A DNA stretch of 64,000 bases from Eubacterium sp. MSJ-33 (GCF_022174665.1 NZ_CP076562.1:436001-500000), one strand, 5' to 3'; numbered from the stretch's first letter, positions 33,590 through 44,483 are shown. The notes: generated by a model not told the origin, from the letters alone. Made by a program: numbers and translations.

Positions 33590-34723
33590 GTGCCTTCTTT
33601 GGAAGAAATACGGACGCCGCTTTTACTCCGCTATAATCTGCAGTTTTTTGCGAATGATGAGGGTGGAGAAAAAACGGAGGAACCAACCGCAAAGAAAATC
33701 GAAGATTCACGAAAAGAAGGTCAGGTGGCAAAGAGCAAAGAACTCACATCTGCGGCTATGCTTCTGGCATTTTTTTTGTGTTTACGGATATTTATATCAT
33801 TTATAGGAGAACGATTGGTAAATGTTTTTCCGTATTTTTGGAAAAATATTGCAAATGAGACGGGAGATGACTTTTCTCATGTGCGTGCATGGCAGATTCT
33901 GCTTGATTCTGTACAGTATATTACTATTACGATTGCGCCGTTTGTAATTTTTGCATTTGTCGTTGCGCTTTTATCTCAGCGGATTCAGATTACATGGAAA
34001 GTAACATCAAAACCGATGCAGCCGAAGTTCAATAAATTAAGTCCGATTAGTGGCTTTAAGCGGATGTTCTCCAAACAGTCTTTGTTTGAACTGGTCTTAT
34101 CAATTTTTAAGATCATTGTTTTCTCAGCGGTTGCATATTCTGTTGTCAAAGATTATGTTGGTATTTTTATGACAGCATATGATCTGACAATTCAAGATTG
34201 CTTGGGAATATTGTTTGATATGGTTATGGATCTTGGAATTAAAATCTCTCTGATGTATCTTGTTTTGGCACTTGGAGACTGGATGTTCCAGAAATGGAAG
34301 CATAAGCAGGATCTGAAGATGACAAAACAGGAGGTAAAAGATGAGTATAAGAATCAGGAAGGAGATCCAAAGGTTAAATCCCAACAGAGACAGCGTATGC
34401 AGCAGGCGGCACGTCGAAGAATGATGCAGAGTGTACCGGAGGCAGATGTTGTTATTACAAACCCGACACATTTTGCAGTTGCATTAAAATATGATAATAC
34501 GGTCAGCATGGCGCCAATCGTGGTTGCAAAGGGAGCTGATTATCTGGCATTTAAAATCAAAGATCTTGCAAAGGAGAACAATGTCGAGATCGTTGAAGAT
34601 AAACCACTGGCACGTATGCTGTATGCAAATGTTGAGATTGGAAATGAAATTCCACCCGAATTATATCAGGCAGTTGCAGAGGTACTTGCCTATGTATACA
34701 AAATAAAGAATAAAGTAAGTTAG
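33590..34723 (+). CDS. flhB: Flagellar export switch protein FlhB
   Basis: A 377-residue membrane protein with four helices and a cytoplasmic domain that sets substrate specificity. The self-cleavage site NPTH is at 291-294, with the expected upstream RRRMMQSVPEADVVIT. FliK triggers its switch from hook to filament substrates. It begins with GTG at 33590 behind GGAGGG. The first ~15 residues (LEEIRTPLLLRYNLQFFAND) form a short extension before the usual EKTEEPTAKK start, seen in clostridial homologues. Confidence 0.96.
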   Translation: MPSLEEIRTPLLLRYNLQFFANDEGGEKTEEPTAKKIEDSRKEGQVAKSKELTSAAMLLAFFLCLRIFISFIGERLVNVFPYFWKNIANETGDDFSHVRAWQILLDSVQYITITIAPFVIFAFVVALLSQRIQITWKVTSKPMQPKFNKLSPISGFKRMFSKQSLFELVLSIFKIIVFSAVAYSVVKDYVGIFMTAYDLTIQDCLGILFDMVMDLGIKISLMYLVLALGDWMFQKWKHKQDLKMTKQEVKDEYKNQEGDPKVKSQQRQRMQQAARRRMMQSVPEADVVITNPTHFAVALKYDNTVSMAPIVVAKGADYLAFKIKDLAKENNVEIVEDKPLARMLYANVEIGNEIPPELYQAVAEVLAYVYKIKNKVS

Positions 34724-34765
34724 TAAGCGAACGAGAATAATTATGCAGGAAAGGACGGTGATGGT

Positions 34766-36808
34766 ATGAAGAAAAATGATATATTTTTAGGAATTTATCT
34801 GCTTGCAGCAGTAGTATTTCTGATCATCCCGATTCCGAGTACCATGCTTGACTGGCTGATTTTGTTTAATATCTCTATGTCGTTGATTATTGTATTTAAT
34901 TGTCTGTTTACAAGTGAAATACTCAATATGTCCGGTTTTCCGACATTGTTACTTTTTACAACAATCTTCCGTATTTCACTGAATGTATCATCCACGCGAT
35001 TAATTCTATCTACCGGTAATCCGGGTAAGGTCGTTGAAGTATTTGGTTCGTTTGTCGGTGGTGGAAATCTTGTTATTGGAGCGATTGTTTTTATCGTATT
35101 GATTATTGTACAGATGATGGTAATCAATAAAGGTTCGGAACGTGTATCAGAGGTAACAGCAAGATTTACTCTGGATGCGATGCCCGGAAAGCAGATGGCG
35201 ATTGATGCGGATCTTTCATCTGGAGCAATCGATGATAAAGAAGCGATTCGAAGAAGAGATAAGATTCAGCAGGAATCCGCGTTCTTCGGAGCTATGGATG
35301 GTGCTTCTAAGTATGTAAAGGGAGATGCAACAGCCGGTCTGATCATCACACTGATAAATATTGTCGGTGGCCTGATTATGGGTATGACACAACAAGGACT
35401 TTCTTTTTCGGATGCTATCAGTAAATATACAATCCTTACGATTGGTGATGGATTGGTATCGCAGATTCCTTCGATGATGATTTCACTTTCGACCGGTATT
35501 TTGGTTACAAAGGCATCTAAGGAAGAAAATATCGGAGATATCCTGATCGGACAGTTGTTTAGTATTCCTAAGGTACTTTTAATTGTTGGAATCACGATGA
35601 TTCTGTTCGGTATCTTCACACCTTTGAATTTCTTTTTCTGTGCGGTATATGGAATATTATTTATTATATTGTCTTTTTCTGTTAAAGGAAAAGAAGAGGC
35701 ACAGGCAGTCAAAGAAGAAGTCGAGGAGGAAGAGGTACAGGCTGAAGAAGTACGGAGGCATGAAAATGTCAATTCTCTTCTGCAGGTAGATCCTATTGAA
35801 CTCGAGTTTGGATATGGTATAATACCGTTAGCGGATGTCAATCAAGGTGGTGATCTGCTTGACCGTGTCGTTATGATTCGACGGCAGATTGCACTGGAAC
35901 TTGGAGCGGTTGTGCCAATTATACGTTTGCGTGATAATATTCAGTTAAATCCAAATCAGTATATTATCAAGATTAAAGGGATCCAGGTTAGTGAGGGCGA
36001 AATCTTATTTGACCATTATATGGCGATGAATCCGGGTTATGTAGAAGATGAAATCGTTGGTATTCCGACGTTGGAACCGGCATTCCATCTGGAGGCAATG
36101 TGGATTACGGAATCTCAGCGTGAACGTGCAGAATCGCTTGGTTATACGGTAGTTGATCCGCCTTCCATTATTGCAACGCATCTGACGGAGGTTATCAAAC
36201 AGCATTTGGATGAACTGCTGACCAGGCAGGATGTCCAGAATCTGATTGATAATATCAAAGATAACAATAAGACACTGGTAGATGAACTTGTACCGAAGCT
36301 GCTCAGCGTCGGAGATATTCAGAAGGTATTACAGAATCTGTTACGGGAAGGTATTTCCATTCGTGATTTAGTTACGATTTTTGAGACTCTGGCGGATTAC
36401 GCGGCAACCAGCCGTGATACAGATATATTGACGGAATATGTACGACAGAGTTTAAAACGTGCAATCTCCAACAAATATTTTGGAGATGTGGAGTCTGGCA
36501 CGGTAGTTACGCTTGATCCGCAGGTTGAGCAGATGATCATGGGTTCTGTCAAACAGACGGAACAGGGAGCGTTTATTTCTCTGGATCCTGCTGTGACAAA
36601 ACAGATACTCAAAGCTACGGAAGCTGAAGTGAAGAAGCTGGAGAGCAAGGGAGATGCTCCAATTGTTGTTACATCGCCGATTGTTCGGATGTATTTTAAG
36701 AAATTAACAAATGATTACTTGAAAGACCTGATTGTTATCTCATATAATGAGATAGACTCGGAAGTGGAATTAAAGTCCGTGGGAGTGATAACGATTCATG
36801 ATAATTAA
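34766..36808 (+). CDS. flhA: Flagellar export protein FlhA
   Basis: A 680-residue core of the export apparatus. The N-terminal half has about eight helices with the FHIPEP-family block (IFRISLNVSSTRLILSTGNP, RFTLDAMPGKQMAIDADLSS). The cytoplasmic ring domain (about 330-680) docks chaperone-substrate complexes. Its last 11 bases overlap the flhF start. Confidence 0.97.
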   Translation: MKKNDIFLGIYLLAAVVFLIIPIPSTMLDWLILFNISMSLIIVFNCLFTSEILNMSGFPTLLLFTTIFRISLNVSSTRLILSTGNPGKVVEVFGSFVGGGNLVIGAIVFIVLIIVQMMVINKGSERVSEVTARFTLDAMPGKQMAIDADLSSGAIDDKEAIRRRDKIQQESAFFGAMDGASKYVKGDATAGLIITLINIVGGLIMGMTQQGLSFSDAISKYTILTIGDGLVSQIPSMMISLSTGILVTKASKEENIGDILIGQLFSIPKVLLIVGITMILFGIFTPLNFFFCAVYGILFIILSFSVKGKEEAQAVKEEVEEEEVQAEEVRRHENVNSLLQVDPIELEFGYGIIPLADVNQGGDLLDRVVMIRRQIALELGAVVPIIRLRDNIQLNPNQYIIKIKGIQVSEGEILFDHYMAMNPGYVEDEIVGIPTLEPAFHLEAMWITESQRERAESLGYTVVDPPSIIATHLTEVIKQHLDELLTRQDVQNLIDNIKDNNKTLVDELVPKLLSVGDIQKVLQNLLREGISIRDLVTIFETLADYAATSRDTDILTEYVRQSLKRAISNKYFGDVESGTVVTLDPQVEQMIMGSVKQTEQGAFISLDPAVTKQILKATEAEVKKLESKGDAPIVVTSPIVRMYFKKLTNDYLKDLIVISYNEIDSEVELKSVGVITIHDN

Positions 36809-38087
36809 GAAGTATAAAGCATTAACTGAAAAAGAAGCAATTCTGCTTGCAAAGGAGGATCTCGGACCGGATGCGATTGTGATGAATGTCAAGAAAATCA
36901 AGCCTGGTGGTATTATGCGCTTTTTTAAGAAGACACGTGTAGAATTGACAGCAGCAATTGATGATGATATGGAAGAACAGGCAGCAACGACAGCACCGGT
37001 AGTTTCTTCCGTAAGATCGGATGAGCAGACAATTGACTTAAAACAGGAACGCCGGAATGAAACAGCAGAAGAACCATTTCTTTTTGGAAAAGCATTTGCG
37101 GAGAATAAAGATTCTTATAGTGAGGAGGCACAAAATGCAATTGAAGAAAAAATCAACAGTATTGCCAAATTACTGGAACAGCAGATGCAGACACATAAAT
37201 CAGCAGAGACATCCATTAAGGAAGCCGCTGATCAAGTAATTTCTTCGGGAGAAGCTGCTGAAAGTACGATAGAAAAAGAGAAGGAACCGGAGCAATCTCG
37301 AAATAAAGTGGTTGAACTTGTAATTAAACAGTTGATGGACAGTGAAGTCAGCAAAGAACATGCTCAGGAAATTATTGATGAGCTAACACTCAAAGATGAC
37401 AAACAGCCAATTGATAACATACTGGCAAATGTATATCAGAAGATTGTTCTGAAACTTGGTGAGATCCAACCGCTGACTGCGGGGGAGAAGAAACCCAAGA
37501 TTGTATTCTTCGTAGGAAATACCGGTGTTGGAAAGACAACAACGATGGCAAAACTTGCATCACTTTGCACTCTGGATATGAAATTAAAATGTGCAATGTT
37601 TTCTATTGATACATACCGAATCGCTGCAATTGAACAATTGAAGACGTATGCGAATATTTTATCTGCACCGATGGAGGTCGTGTATACACCGGAGGAAATG
37701 GCACAGAGTGTGGAGAAATTTAAAAATTATGATTTGATTTTGGTCGATACAGCAGGCCGTTCACATAAAAGTGAGGAGCAGAAAGAAGATTTGAAGCAGA
37801 TAATTGATTCCGTGAAGGAATATGAAACAGAAGTGTTTCTTGTTGTATCTGCTACAGTGAAATATTCGGATTTACTTTCGATCGCAAATACTTATGGTGA
37901 AATGTTTGATTATAATCTTATTTTTACAAAGCTTGATGAGACAAACGGACTTGGTAGTATATTGAATCTGAAATTGGATACAGGCAAGCCGCTTTCTTAT
38001 GTGACATGGGGACAGAATGTACCGGATGATATCGGTGTTCTGGATCCACAGATCATTGCCAAGAAATTGTTAGGAGGTGGGAAGTGA
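36798..38087 (+). CDS. flhF: Flagellar placement GTPase FlhF
   Basis: A 429-residue SRP-type GTPase that sets flagellar number and position. A basic N-terminal B domain ([19 protein letters not shown]) and an acidic low-complexity linker lead to the NG domain with P-loop [25 protein letters not shown] (G3) and FTKLDET (G4). Its TGA overlaps the ATG of flhG, whose product stimulates its GTPase. Confidence 0.96.
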   Translation: MIIKKYKALTEKEAILLAKEDLGPDAIVMNVKKIKPGGIMRFFKKTRVELTAAIDDDMEEQAATTAPVVSSVRSDEQTIDLKQERRNETAEEPFLFGKAFAENKDSYSEEAQNAIEEKINSIAKLLEQQMQTHKSAETSIKEAADQVISSGEAAESTIEKEKEPEQSRNKVVELVIKQLMDSEVSKEHAQEIIDELTLKDDKQPIDNILANVYQKIVLKLGEIQPLTAGEKKPKIVFFVGNTGVGKTTTMAKLASLCTLDMKLKCAMFSIDTYRIAAIEQLKTYANILSAPMEVVYTPEEMAQSVEKFKNYDLILVDTAGRSHKSEEQKEDLKQIIDSVKEYETEVFLVVSATVKYSDLLSIANTYGEMFDYNLIFTKLDETNGLGSILNLKLDTGKPLSYVTWGQNVPDDIGVLDPQIIAKKLLGGGK

Positions 38088-38968
38088 TGGATCAGGCAAC
38101 GAAATTACGGGAACGTGTGCAGACCAATCAGGAAATCTCCAATGCAAGAGTTATTGCAATTACAAGCGGAAAAGGTGGTGTCGGAAAGACGACACTTTCA
38201 GTAAATATTGCGCTGGAACTTGCAAGACGTGGGAAAAAAGTAGTTGTGTTTGATGCGGACTTTGGACTTGCAAATGTCGAGGTTATGCTGGGTATCCGGC
38301 CGCAGTACAATCTTCTGGATCTGATACATAATAACAAATCCATGACTGAAATTATTACACAGGGACCTGCTGGAATCGGGTTTATATCTGGTGGTTCCGG
38401 TGTTTCCGAGCTTGCAACTCTGGATAATGCAAGCATCAAACTTTTGATTTCAGAATTGGTGAAGCTTGACCAGATGTATGATGTAGTGATTATTGACACA
38501 GGTGCTGGAATTACGGATTCTGTTATGGAATTTGTTATGATGAGTCCGGAGGTTGTTCTAGTTGTTACACCGGAGCCTACATCTATTACAGATTCATATT
38601 CTTTGTTAAAGGTGTTACGGAGAAAAAATAGCTTCAACCCGATTTATAAAACAATTCATGTTGTTGCAAATCGTGTGGAAAATGAGGCGGAAGGCGCAGA
38701 GATTTTCCATAAAATAGATACGGTGTCTTCAAAATTTCTGAATACGAAGCTTTCGTTTTTAGGATCGGTGTTACAGGATAAAAATGCGTCAATGGCTGTA
38801 ATTGAACAAAGACCACTCGTACAGGCGTATCCGGGAGCGGCAGCAACGAAGGGAATCTGCCAGCTTGTGAATCGTTTGAATGACGATACTGTAGAAGAAA
38901 GCAAGAAGAAAGATGGAATTGCAAGGGTGTTTATTGATTTCTTCCGTTCCAAGAAGAGGATTCGTTAA
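38087..38968 (+). CDS. flhG: FlhG/YlxH MinD-like ATPase
   Basis: A 293-residue deviant-Walker ATPase ([33 protein letters not shown]) that works with FlhF in controlling flagellar number and C-ring assembly. The N-terminal RERVQTNQE fits the FlhF-activating helix. The C-terminal basic amphipathic stretch ([14 protein letters not shown]) suits membrane binding. The start is the ATG at 38087 overlapping the flhF stop, with GGAGGTGGG upstream. Confidence 0.95.
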   Translation: MDQATKLRERVQTNQEISNARVIAITSGKGGVGKTTLSVNIALELARRGKKVVVFDADFGLANVEVMLGIRPQYNLLDLIHNNKSMTEIITQGPAGIGFISGGSGVSELATLDNASIKLLISELVKLDQMYDVVIIDTGAGITDSVMEFVMMSPEVVLVVTPEPTSITDSYSLLKVLRRKNSFNPIYKTIHVVANRVENEAEGAEIFHKIDTVSSKFLNTKLSFLGSVLQDKNASMAVIEQRPLVQAYPGAAATKGICQLVNRLNDDTVEESKKKDGIARVFIDFFRSKKRIR

Positions 38969-39015
38969 TTGAATGCTGATGATACGATAGAAAAGGGAAA
39001 GATGGGTACATATGA

Positions 39016-39729
39016 ATGGGAATAGCAATTGGTAATAAAATTGAATTGGTTCGCTTAGATCAGGTGATTCGAAATGAGCAGAATAAGAAAGTTTATGTCA
39101 GTAAGATCTTTGATATTTTGGAAAAAGATACTTTGCAGATTGCAATGCCGATTTATGAAGGCAGAATTGTTCCCTTAGATCTGGATGAACGGTATACGGC
39201 TTGCTTTTACACAGAGCGTGGGTTGCTGCAGTGTAATGTTCTTGTAACTGCACGTTATAAAAGCGGGAACCTGTTTTTTCTGGATGTAAAAATGCTTGGA
39301 AATTTGGAAAAAGTACAACGCAGACAATTCTATCGTTATGATTGTTTGCTGGATGCCAATATCCGGATTGTATCAGATGAGGAATATGATACAGGTATTC
39401 CGGATGATGTTTCAATTCCCGAAGATGCACTGCCGTGGCAACCGGCGAAAATCGTCGATATCAGTGGGGGTGGTGTGCGTTTAAATCAGAGAAATCAGAT
39501 TGAACGGAATGAAGTTGTGAAGTTGAAATTTATGGTTGCAATTCTTGGCGAGGTAATTCCTTTTAATTTGTTTGCACGCATATTGTCAAGTACACCGGTA
39601 CAAGGGCGATCCGACATGTATGAGCAGCGTATGGAGTTTTTGAAGATTACACAGGATGAGCGGGACAAGATTGTCCGGTTTATTTTTGAAAGTGAGAGAA
39701 TGGAAATTGCGAATGGAAAACGAATCTGA
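39016..39729 (+). CDS. PilZ-domain flagellar brake candidate (YcgR-like)
   Basis: A 237-residue cytoplasmic protein. An N-terminal YcgR-N-like beta domain (about 10-95) is followed by a PilZ domain with both c-di-GMP motifs: an RxxxR (QRRQFYRYD) and a DxSxxG (VDISGGGVRL). Such proteins slow or bias the motor when c-di-GMP is bound. Location between flhG and cheB supports a motility role. The 3' end overlaps the cheB start by 17 bases. Confidence 0.9.
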   Translation: MGIAIGNKIELVRLDQVIRNEQNKKVYVSKIFDILEKDTLQIAMPIYEGRIVPLDLDERYTACFYTERGLLQCNVLVTARYKSGNLFFLDVKMLGNLEKVQRRQFYRYDCLLDANIRIVSDEEYDTGIPDDVSIPEDALPWQPAKIVDISGGGVRLNQRNQIERNEVVKLKFMVAILGEVIPFNLFARILSSTPVQGRSDMYEQRMEFLKITQDERDKIVRFIFESERMEIANGKRI

Positions 39730-40789
39730 TAAAAAAATATTGTTAATAGATGACTCTGCACTTATGAGAAGAGTTATGTCTGATATAATAGAAAAAATAG
39801 ATGGCTTTACTGTTGCATATCTGGCCGTAGATGGTGAAGAAGGATATGAAATTTTAAAAAAATACAGAGATATCGATATCGTTATGACGGATATCGATAT
39901 GCCGAGAATGGATGGACTGACGTTGATCCAGAAAGCCAAAGAAGCGGAGTTTGCGGCACCATTTATTGTGTTCAGTGCAAGAGAGGATTCGTATGCGGTA
40001 TTTACTGCACTTGATCTGGGAGCAATTGAATTTATCAAAAAACCAGATCATATTTTCCAAAAGGATGCACAGAAATACGCAGAAAAAATCAAGAAAGCTC
40101 TTTGTATGGCGGTAGAAGTAAAAGAACGGTCATCAAAGGTTGAAAATCTTGTGGACGCACAGAAGACGGAATATATTGTGAAGCATGAGCGAAAATACCG
40201 AAAGAGTATGCAAGGGAGAAAGCTTGTTGCACTTGTCTGTTCGACAGGAGGACCAAGAGCCTTGCAGTCGGTTATTCCGAAGCTGCCGAAGAATCTTGCT
40301 GCACCGGTTGTGTTAGTGCAACATATGCCAGAAGGATTTACGAATACACTGGCTGTACGGTTGAATGAACAAAGTTCGGTGATAGTGAAAGAGGCAGAAG
40401 AGGGTGATATTTTACAGAATGGATACGTCTATATTGCACGTGGCGGAACACATCTGGCATTGCATGAGACTAAGAGAGGCTGTGAGATATTTTTTGACGA
40501 TAAACCTCCGGTTGGTGGTTTGAAACCATGCGGAAATATAATGTTATCGAGTTTAAGTTATGTGTCTTATGATGAGATTATCTGCGTAATCTTAACGGGA
40601 ATGGGTGCAGATGGAACAAAAGGGGCACAGGAACTTTCCAAACATAAACCGATTTATGTAATTGCACAGGACGAAGCAAGCAGTACTGTTTATGGAATGC
40701 CAAAGGCAATCCGGGATGTGGGTCTTTGTGACTGTGTATGTGGTTTGCAGCAGATTGCGGAAGAAATTACAAAGAAAGTAGGTGTTTAA
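39713..40789 (+). CDS. cheB: Chemotaxis methylesterase/deamidase CheB
   Basis: A 358-residue protein. An N-terminal receiver (LLIDDSALMRRV; VMTDIDMPRMDG) controls a C-terminal methylesterase with the catalytic Ser in CSTGGPRAL, His in QHMPEGFT and Asp in GMGADGTKG. It demethylates receptors during adaptation. The ATG at 39713, inside the end of the PilZ gene, is chosen since the longer frame from 39656 adds a segment not found in CheB. No strong ribosome site, so coupling is likely. Confidence 0.96.
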   Translation: MENESDKKILLIDDSALMRRVMSDIIEKIDGFTVAYLAVDGEEGYEILKKYRDIDIVMTDIDMPRMDGLTLIQKAKEAEFAAPFIVFSAREDSYAVFTALDLGAIEFIKKPDHIFQKDAQKYAEKIKKALCMAVEVKERSSKVENLVDAQKTEYIVKHERKYRKSMQGRKLVALVCSTGGPRALQSVIPKLPKNLAAPVVLVQHMPEGFTNTLAVRLNEQSSVIVKEAEEGDILQNGYVYIARGGTHLALHETKRGCEIFFDDKPPVGGLKPCGNIMLSSLSYVSYDEIICVILTGMGADGTKGAQELSKHKPIYVIAQDEASSTVYGMPKAIRDVGLCDCVCGLQQIAEEITKKVGV

Positions 40790-40791
40790 TA

Positions 40792-42879
40792 ATGGATTTA
40801 AGCCAGTATCTTGAGATTTTTATTGATGAATCAAAAGAACATTTACAGACACTCAACGATCAGGTTTTGATTCTGGAAGCAGAGCCGGAAAACGTAGATA
40901 CTGTAAATGAAATCTTCAGAGCTGCCCATTCTTTGAAGGGAATGGCAGGTACGATGGGATATAAGCGTATGCAGCGTCTGACACATGATATGGAGAATGT
41001 TTTTTCTGAGATTCGAAACGGTAAGATGAACGTGAATGCAGATCTGGTGGATATTGTGTTCAAGTGTCTGGATGCACTCGAGGGATATTTGACGAATATC
41101 ATTGAAACTTCGGATGAGGGTACAGAAGACAATGACGAACTGATTGCACAGTTAAATGCAGTTTTGCAGAACGGCCTGGCCGGTTCTGGAGAGGCACAGG
41201 CGGCTGCCGCAACGGAAGAAGTAAAAGAGGAGAAGAAGCCGGAGGAAGGAGATCGTAGAAAATATCTGTCAATTCCATTGGCTGATTTTGAAAAGAATGC
41301 CATTAGTGAAGCAAAAGCACAGGGAATGCATGTTTATGCAACAACGGTTTACATTCAGGAGACTTGTCTGCTCAAGGCAGCTCGTGCATTTCTTGTATTT
41401 AAGGGCTTAGAGAATAAGGGTGATATTATCAAATCTGTACCAAGTGTACAGGATATCGAGGATGAAAAGTTTGATCTTGATTTTTCAATGTTTATTATCT
41501 CTGACAAATCATTGGAGGAAGTAAAGAAAACGATTGAGAATGTTTCTGAAATCGAGGAAGCAGTGATTGAAGAATATGAACTGAATGCCCAAGAACCGAT
41601 GCAGGCAGAAGTTAAGGAAGAAGAGAAGAAGCCAGAGGAGACAACTGACAAGGCTGCTGCACCTGCAAAGAAGGAAGAGAAGAAACCGGCAGGCAAGTCC
41701 GGAAAGCCGGTTGTCAATCGTTCCGTACGTGTCGATATTGAGAAATTGGATGATCTGATGAATCAGGTGTCAGAGCTTATTATTGCTAAGAATGGACTTG
41801 TCTCTGTGACAGGTACACTTTCTACTCAGGATCAGTCCTTTAATGAGCAGATTGAATATTTAGAGCGAATTACAACGAATCTGCATGAATCTGTTATGAA
41901 GGTTCGAATGGTTCCGATTGAGAGTGTAGTGAATCGTTTCCCACGTATGATCCGTGATCTCTCCAAAAAATTAAACAAAGAGATGGAACTGATCATGACT
42001 GGTGAGGATACAGAACTTGATCGAACGGTTATCGATGAGATTGGTGATCCTTTGATGCATATGCTTCGAAATGCAGCCGATCATGGGTTGGAGTCAACAA
42101 TCGATCGGCTGAAGTTAGGAAAACCACAGGTAGGTACGATTCGTCTGGATGCTTATCAGGATGGAAATAATGTAACAATCGAAGTTAGTGACGATGGCGC
42201 AGGTGTGGATGTAGAAAAAATTAAGCGCAAGGCGTTGGAAAAGGGACAGATTACAGAGGAACAGGCTGAATATATGACAGAGAAGGATGCAATTGATATG
42301 TTGTTTATGCCGGCATTCTCAACCGCAGAGAAGATATCTGATGTATCCGGCCGTGGCGTTGGTCTGGACGTTGTAAAGAACAAGATAGAAGGACTTGGAG
42401 GCGATGTTGAGGTTGTATCAAAGTTAGGAGAAGGAACAACATTTATTGTGCGATTGCCTTTGACGCTTGCAATCATTCAGGCTTTGATGGTAGAGGTGTC
42501 CGGTGAGAAATATGCGCTTCCGTTAAATTCTATTGTGACAGTCGAAGAGATTTTACCGGAGGATATCCGGTATGTACACACGAAAGAGGTTATCAACCTG
42601 CGTGGTTCGGTCATCCCGCTTGTACGACTGAATGAAGTTTTGGATATTGAGCCGTTCGAGAAGGACGTGGATGCTATCGAGGATGAAGGCGAAATCGTTG
42701 TAATTGTAAAGAAGGGTGACAAACAGGCAGGTCTTGTGATTGACAAGCTGCTCGGACAGCAGGAGATTGTTATCAAGTCACTTGGAAAATATATTCATGT
42801 GCCAAAGATGATCAGTGGTGCAACAATTCTTGGAAATGGTGAAGTTGCGTTGATTATTGATTCAAACACATTGGTGTAA
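40792..42879 (+). CDS. cheA: Chemotaxis histidine kinase CheA
   Basis: A 695-residue kinase with all five domains. P1 carries the phosphorylated His46 (FRAAHSLKGMAGTMGY). P2 lies between two Glu/Lys/Ala-rich linkers. P3 is the dimerisation helix pair (about 310-370). P4 has HMLRNAADHGLE, VSDDGAGVD and SGRGVGLDVVK. P5 is CheW-like (about 565-690). It receives receptor signals and phosphorylates CheY and CheB. The ATG at 40792 follows two bases after the cheB stop. Confidence 0.97.
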   Translation: MDLSQYLEIFIDESKEHLQTLNDQVLILEAEPENVDTVNEIFRAAHSLKGMAGTMGYKRMQRLTHDMENVFSEIRNGKMNVNADLVDIVFKCLDALEGYLTNIIETSDEGTEDNDELIAQLNAVLQNGLAGSGEAQAAAATEEVKEEKKPEEGDRRKYLSIPLADFEKNAISEAKAQGMHVYATTVYIQETCLLKAARAFLVFKGLENKGDIIKSVPSVQDIEDEKFDLDFSMFIISDKSLEEVKKTIENVSEIEEAVIEEYELNAQEPMQAEVKEEEKKPEETTDKAAAPAKKEEKKPAGKSGKPVVNRSVRVDIEKLDDLMNQVSELIIAKNGLVSVTGTLSTQDQSFNEQIEYLERITTNLHESVMKVRMVPIESVVNRFPRMIRDLSKKLNKEMELIMTGEDTELDRTVIDEIGDPLMHMLRNAADHGLESTIDRLKLGKPQVGTIRLDAYQDGNNVTIEVSDDGAGVDVEKIKRKALEKGQITEEQAEYMTEKDAIDMLFMPAFSTAEKISDVSGRGVGLDVVKNKIEGLGGDVEVVSKLGEGTTFIVRLPLTLAIIQALMVEVSGEKYALPLNSIVTVEEILPEDIRYVHTKEVINLRGSVIPLVRLNEVLDIEPFEKDVDAIEDEGEIVVIVKKGDKQAGLVIDKLLGQQEIVIKSLGKYIHVPKMISGATILGNGEVALIIDSNTLV

Positions 42880-42894
42880 GGGAGGTGCATATAC

Positions 42895-43350
42895 ATGGAT
42901 GGAAATGCAGTAGCAAGTAGCGCAAAGCAGTATATTATTTTAAAATTTGATAACGAACAGTATGGAATTGATATTACTTATATTGACAATATTGTTCGTC
43001 TGCAGAAGATTACAAGAGTTCCGCATGCACAGCCATACTTCCTTGGAATCATTAATCTTCGTGGTGAAGTTGTTCCGGTTATGAGCATGCGACGGAAGTT
43101 TGAATTGCCGGACAAAGAAAATACAAATGCTTCTCGTATTTTAATTCTTAAAGTAGAGGGAAATGCAAAAATCGGTATTTTGGTAGATGAGGTTCGTGAG
43201 GTAGTTACTCTGACAGATGATAATATTGAACAGATTGCAACAGAGAATGGGGATACACGTACCTATCTGACAGGTGTTGGAAAGTACAATGAATCCTTGA
43301 TTTCACTCTTAAATATTGGAGCATTGATCGCAGATATTGACAACGAATAA
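42895..43350 (+). CDS. cheW: Chemotaxis coupling protein CheW
   Basis: A 151-residue CheW-domain protein (NLRGEVVPVMSMRRKF; IGILVDEVREVVTL) linking receptors to CheA. GGGAGGTG precedes the ATG. Confidence 0.96.
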   Translation: MDGNAVASSAKQYIILKFDNEQYGIDITYIDNIVRLQKITRVPHAQPYFLGIINLRGEVVPVMSMRRKFELPDKENTNASRILILKVEGNAKIGILVDEVREVVTLTDDNIEQIATENGDTRTYLTGVGKYNESLISLLNIGALIADIDNE

Positions 43351-43365
43351 GAAAAGGTGTATGCC

Positions 43366-43989
43366 ATGGAAAAACATACCGAACAGTTATCGGAGCAAGT
43401 AAAAGATGCATTGACAGAGCTTGGGAATATTGGAGCAGGAAATGCAACGACATCTCTTTCTGTACTGTTATCTTCGAAACTCAGTATGAGTGCTCCAACG
43501 GTAAAATTATATGATTTTAATGAACTGGAAAATGCACTTGGTGGACCGGAGACATCAGTCGTAGGTGTATTAAGCCGGTTGCATGGTTCGTTCAATGCGA
43601 TGATCCTGTTTGTACTCGGATTAGAGGATGCCCAGCATTTGTCTGAAATCTTACTTGGACAGACACAGGACTGGCACAGTGAGATGGGAATGTCTGCAAT
43701 CGGAGAGATTGCGAACATCCTCATTGGATCATATGTTGCCTCACTTGAAAACCTGTCTGGGATGGAGTTAAGATATTCCCAGCCGCAGATCTGTATCGAT
43801 ATGGCGGGAGCGATATTGAGCGTGCCATGTATTGAATATGGTATGGTAAGTGATAAAGCATTGCTGATCAATTCCGGTTTTAAGGCAGGTAATCAGGAGA
43901 TAGATGGTTATATTATGTTGATTTCTGAGATGCATTCCTTTGACCAGTTGCTGCAAAAGCTAGGAATTGGAGGTGCAGGGAGTGAATGA
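43366..43989 (+). CDS. cheC: CheY-P phosphatase CheC
   Basis: A 207-residue protein with two phosphatase motifs of the [DS]-x3-E-x2-N type (DALTELGN and SAIGEIAN). It removes phosphate from CheY-P and, in Bacillus, is stimulated by CheD, encoded next. The ATG at 43366 has AAAAGG at 43352-43357; the GTG at 43357 is too close to that site. Its last codons contain the ribosome site and GTG start of cheD. Confidence 0.94.
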   Translation: MEKHTEQLSEQVKDALTELGNIGAGNATTSLSVLLSSKLSMSAPTVKLYDFNELENALGGPETSVVGVLSRLHGSFNAMILFVLGLEDAQHLSEILLGQTQDWHSEMGMSAIGEIANILIGSYVASLENLSGMELRYSQPQICIDMAGAILSVPCIEYGMVSDKALLINSGFKAGNQEIDGYIMLISEMHSFDQLLQKLGIGGAGSE

Positions 43990-44467
43990 TGTTATCCGGG
44001 TTGGGATAGCGGATATGAACACTTGCATGGCGGGGGATACGATCACAACTATTGGACTTGGGTCCTGTGTGGGGATTGTATTATATGAGCGTACGAAAAA
44101 TATTGCAGGATTGGTTCACATTATGCTTCCTGACAGTACAAAGATCAGACAAAACCAGAATAAATTAAAATTTGCAGATACCGGAATACAAGCTTTGATT
44201 GAAAAACTGGAAAAACAAGGTCTCAGCCGGAAGAGTATGATTGCCAAGATTGCCGGCGGTGCGAAGATGTTTCAGTTTTCTTCTGATACTGCAATGGGAA
44301 ATATCGGAGAGAAAAATGTGGAAGCAGTACGGGAGGTCTTAAAGCAATATGGAATCAAAATTGTGTCGGAGGATGTAGGATTAAACTATGGACGAACCAT
44401 CGTATTTGATCCGGTAACCAAAGATTTGACCGTGGTGACTGCCGGAAAGCAGACACATATTATATGA
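43982..44467 (+). CDS. cheD: Chemoreceptor glutamine deamidase CheD
   Basis: A 161-residue enzyme with the conserved catalytic Cys (TIGLGSCVGIVLYE) and His (LVHIMLPDS). It deamidates receptor glutamines and binds CheC in the adaptation loop. The GTG at 43982, seven bases after GGAGGTG and overlapping the end of cheC, is the best start; an upstream TTG at 43967 lies before that site. Confidence 0.93.
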   Translation: MNDVIRVGIADMNTCMAGDTITTIGLGSCVGIVLYERTKNIAGLVHIMLPDSTKIRQNQNKLKFADTGIQALIEKLEKQGLSRKSMIAKIAGGAKMFQFSSDTAMGNIGEKNVEAVREVLKQYGIKIVSEDVGLNYGRTIVFDPVTKDLTVVTAGKQTHII

Positions 44468-44483
44468 GTTGGAGACGATATAG

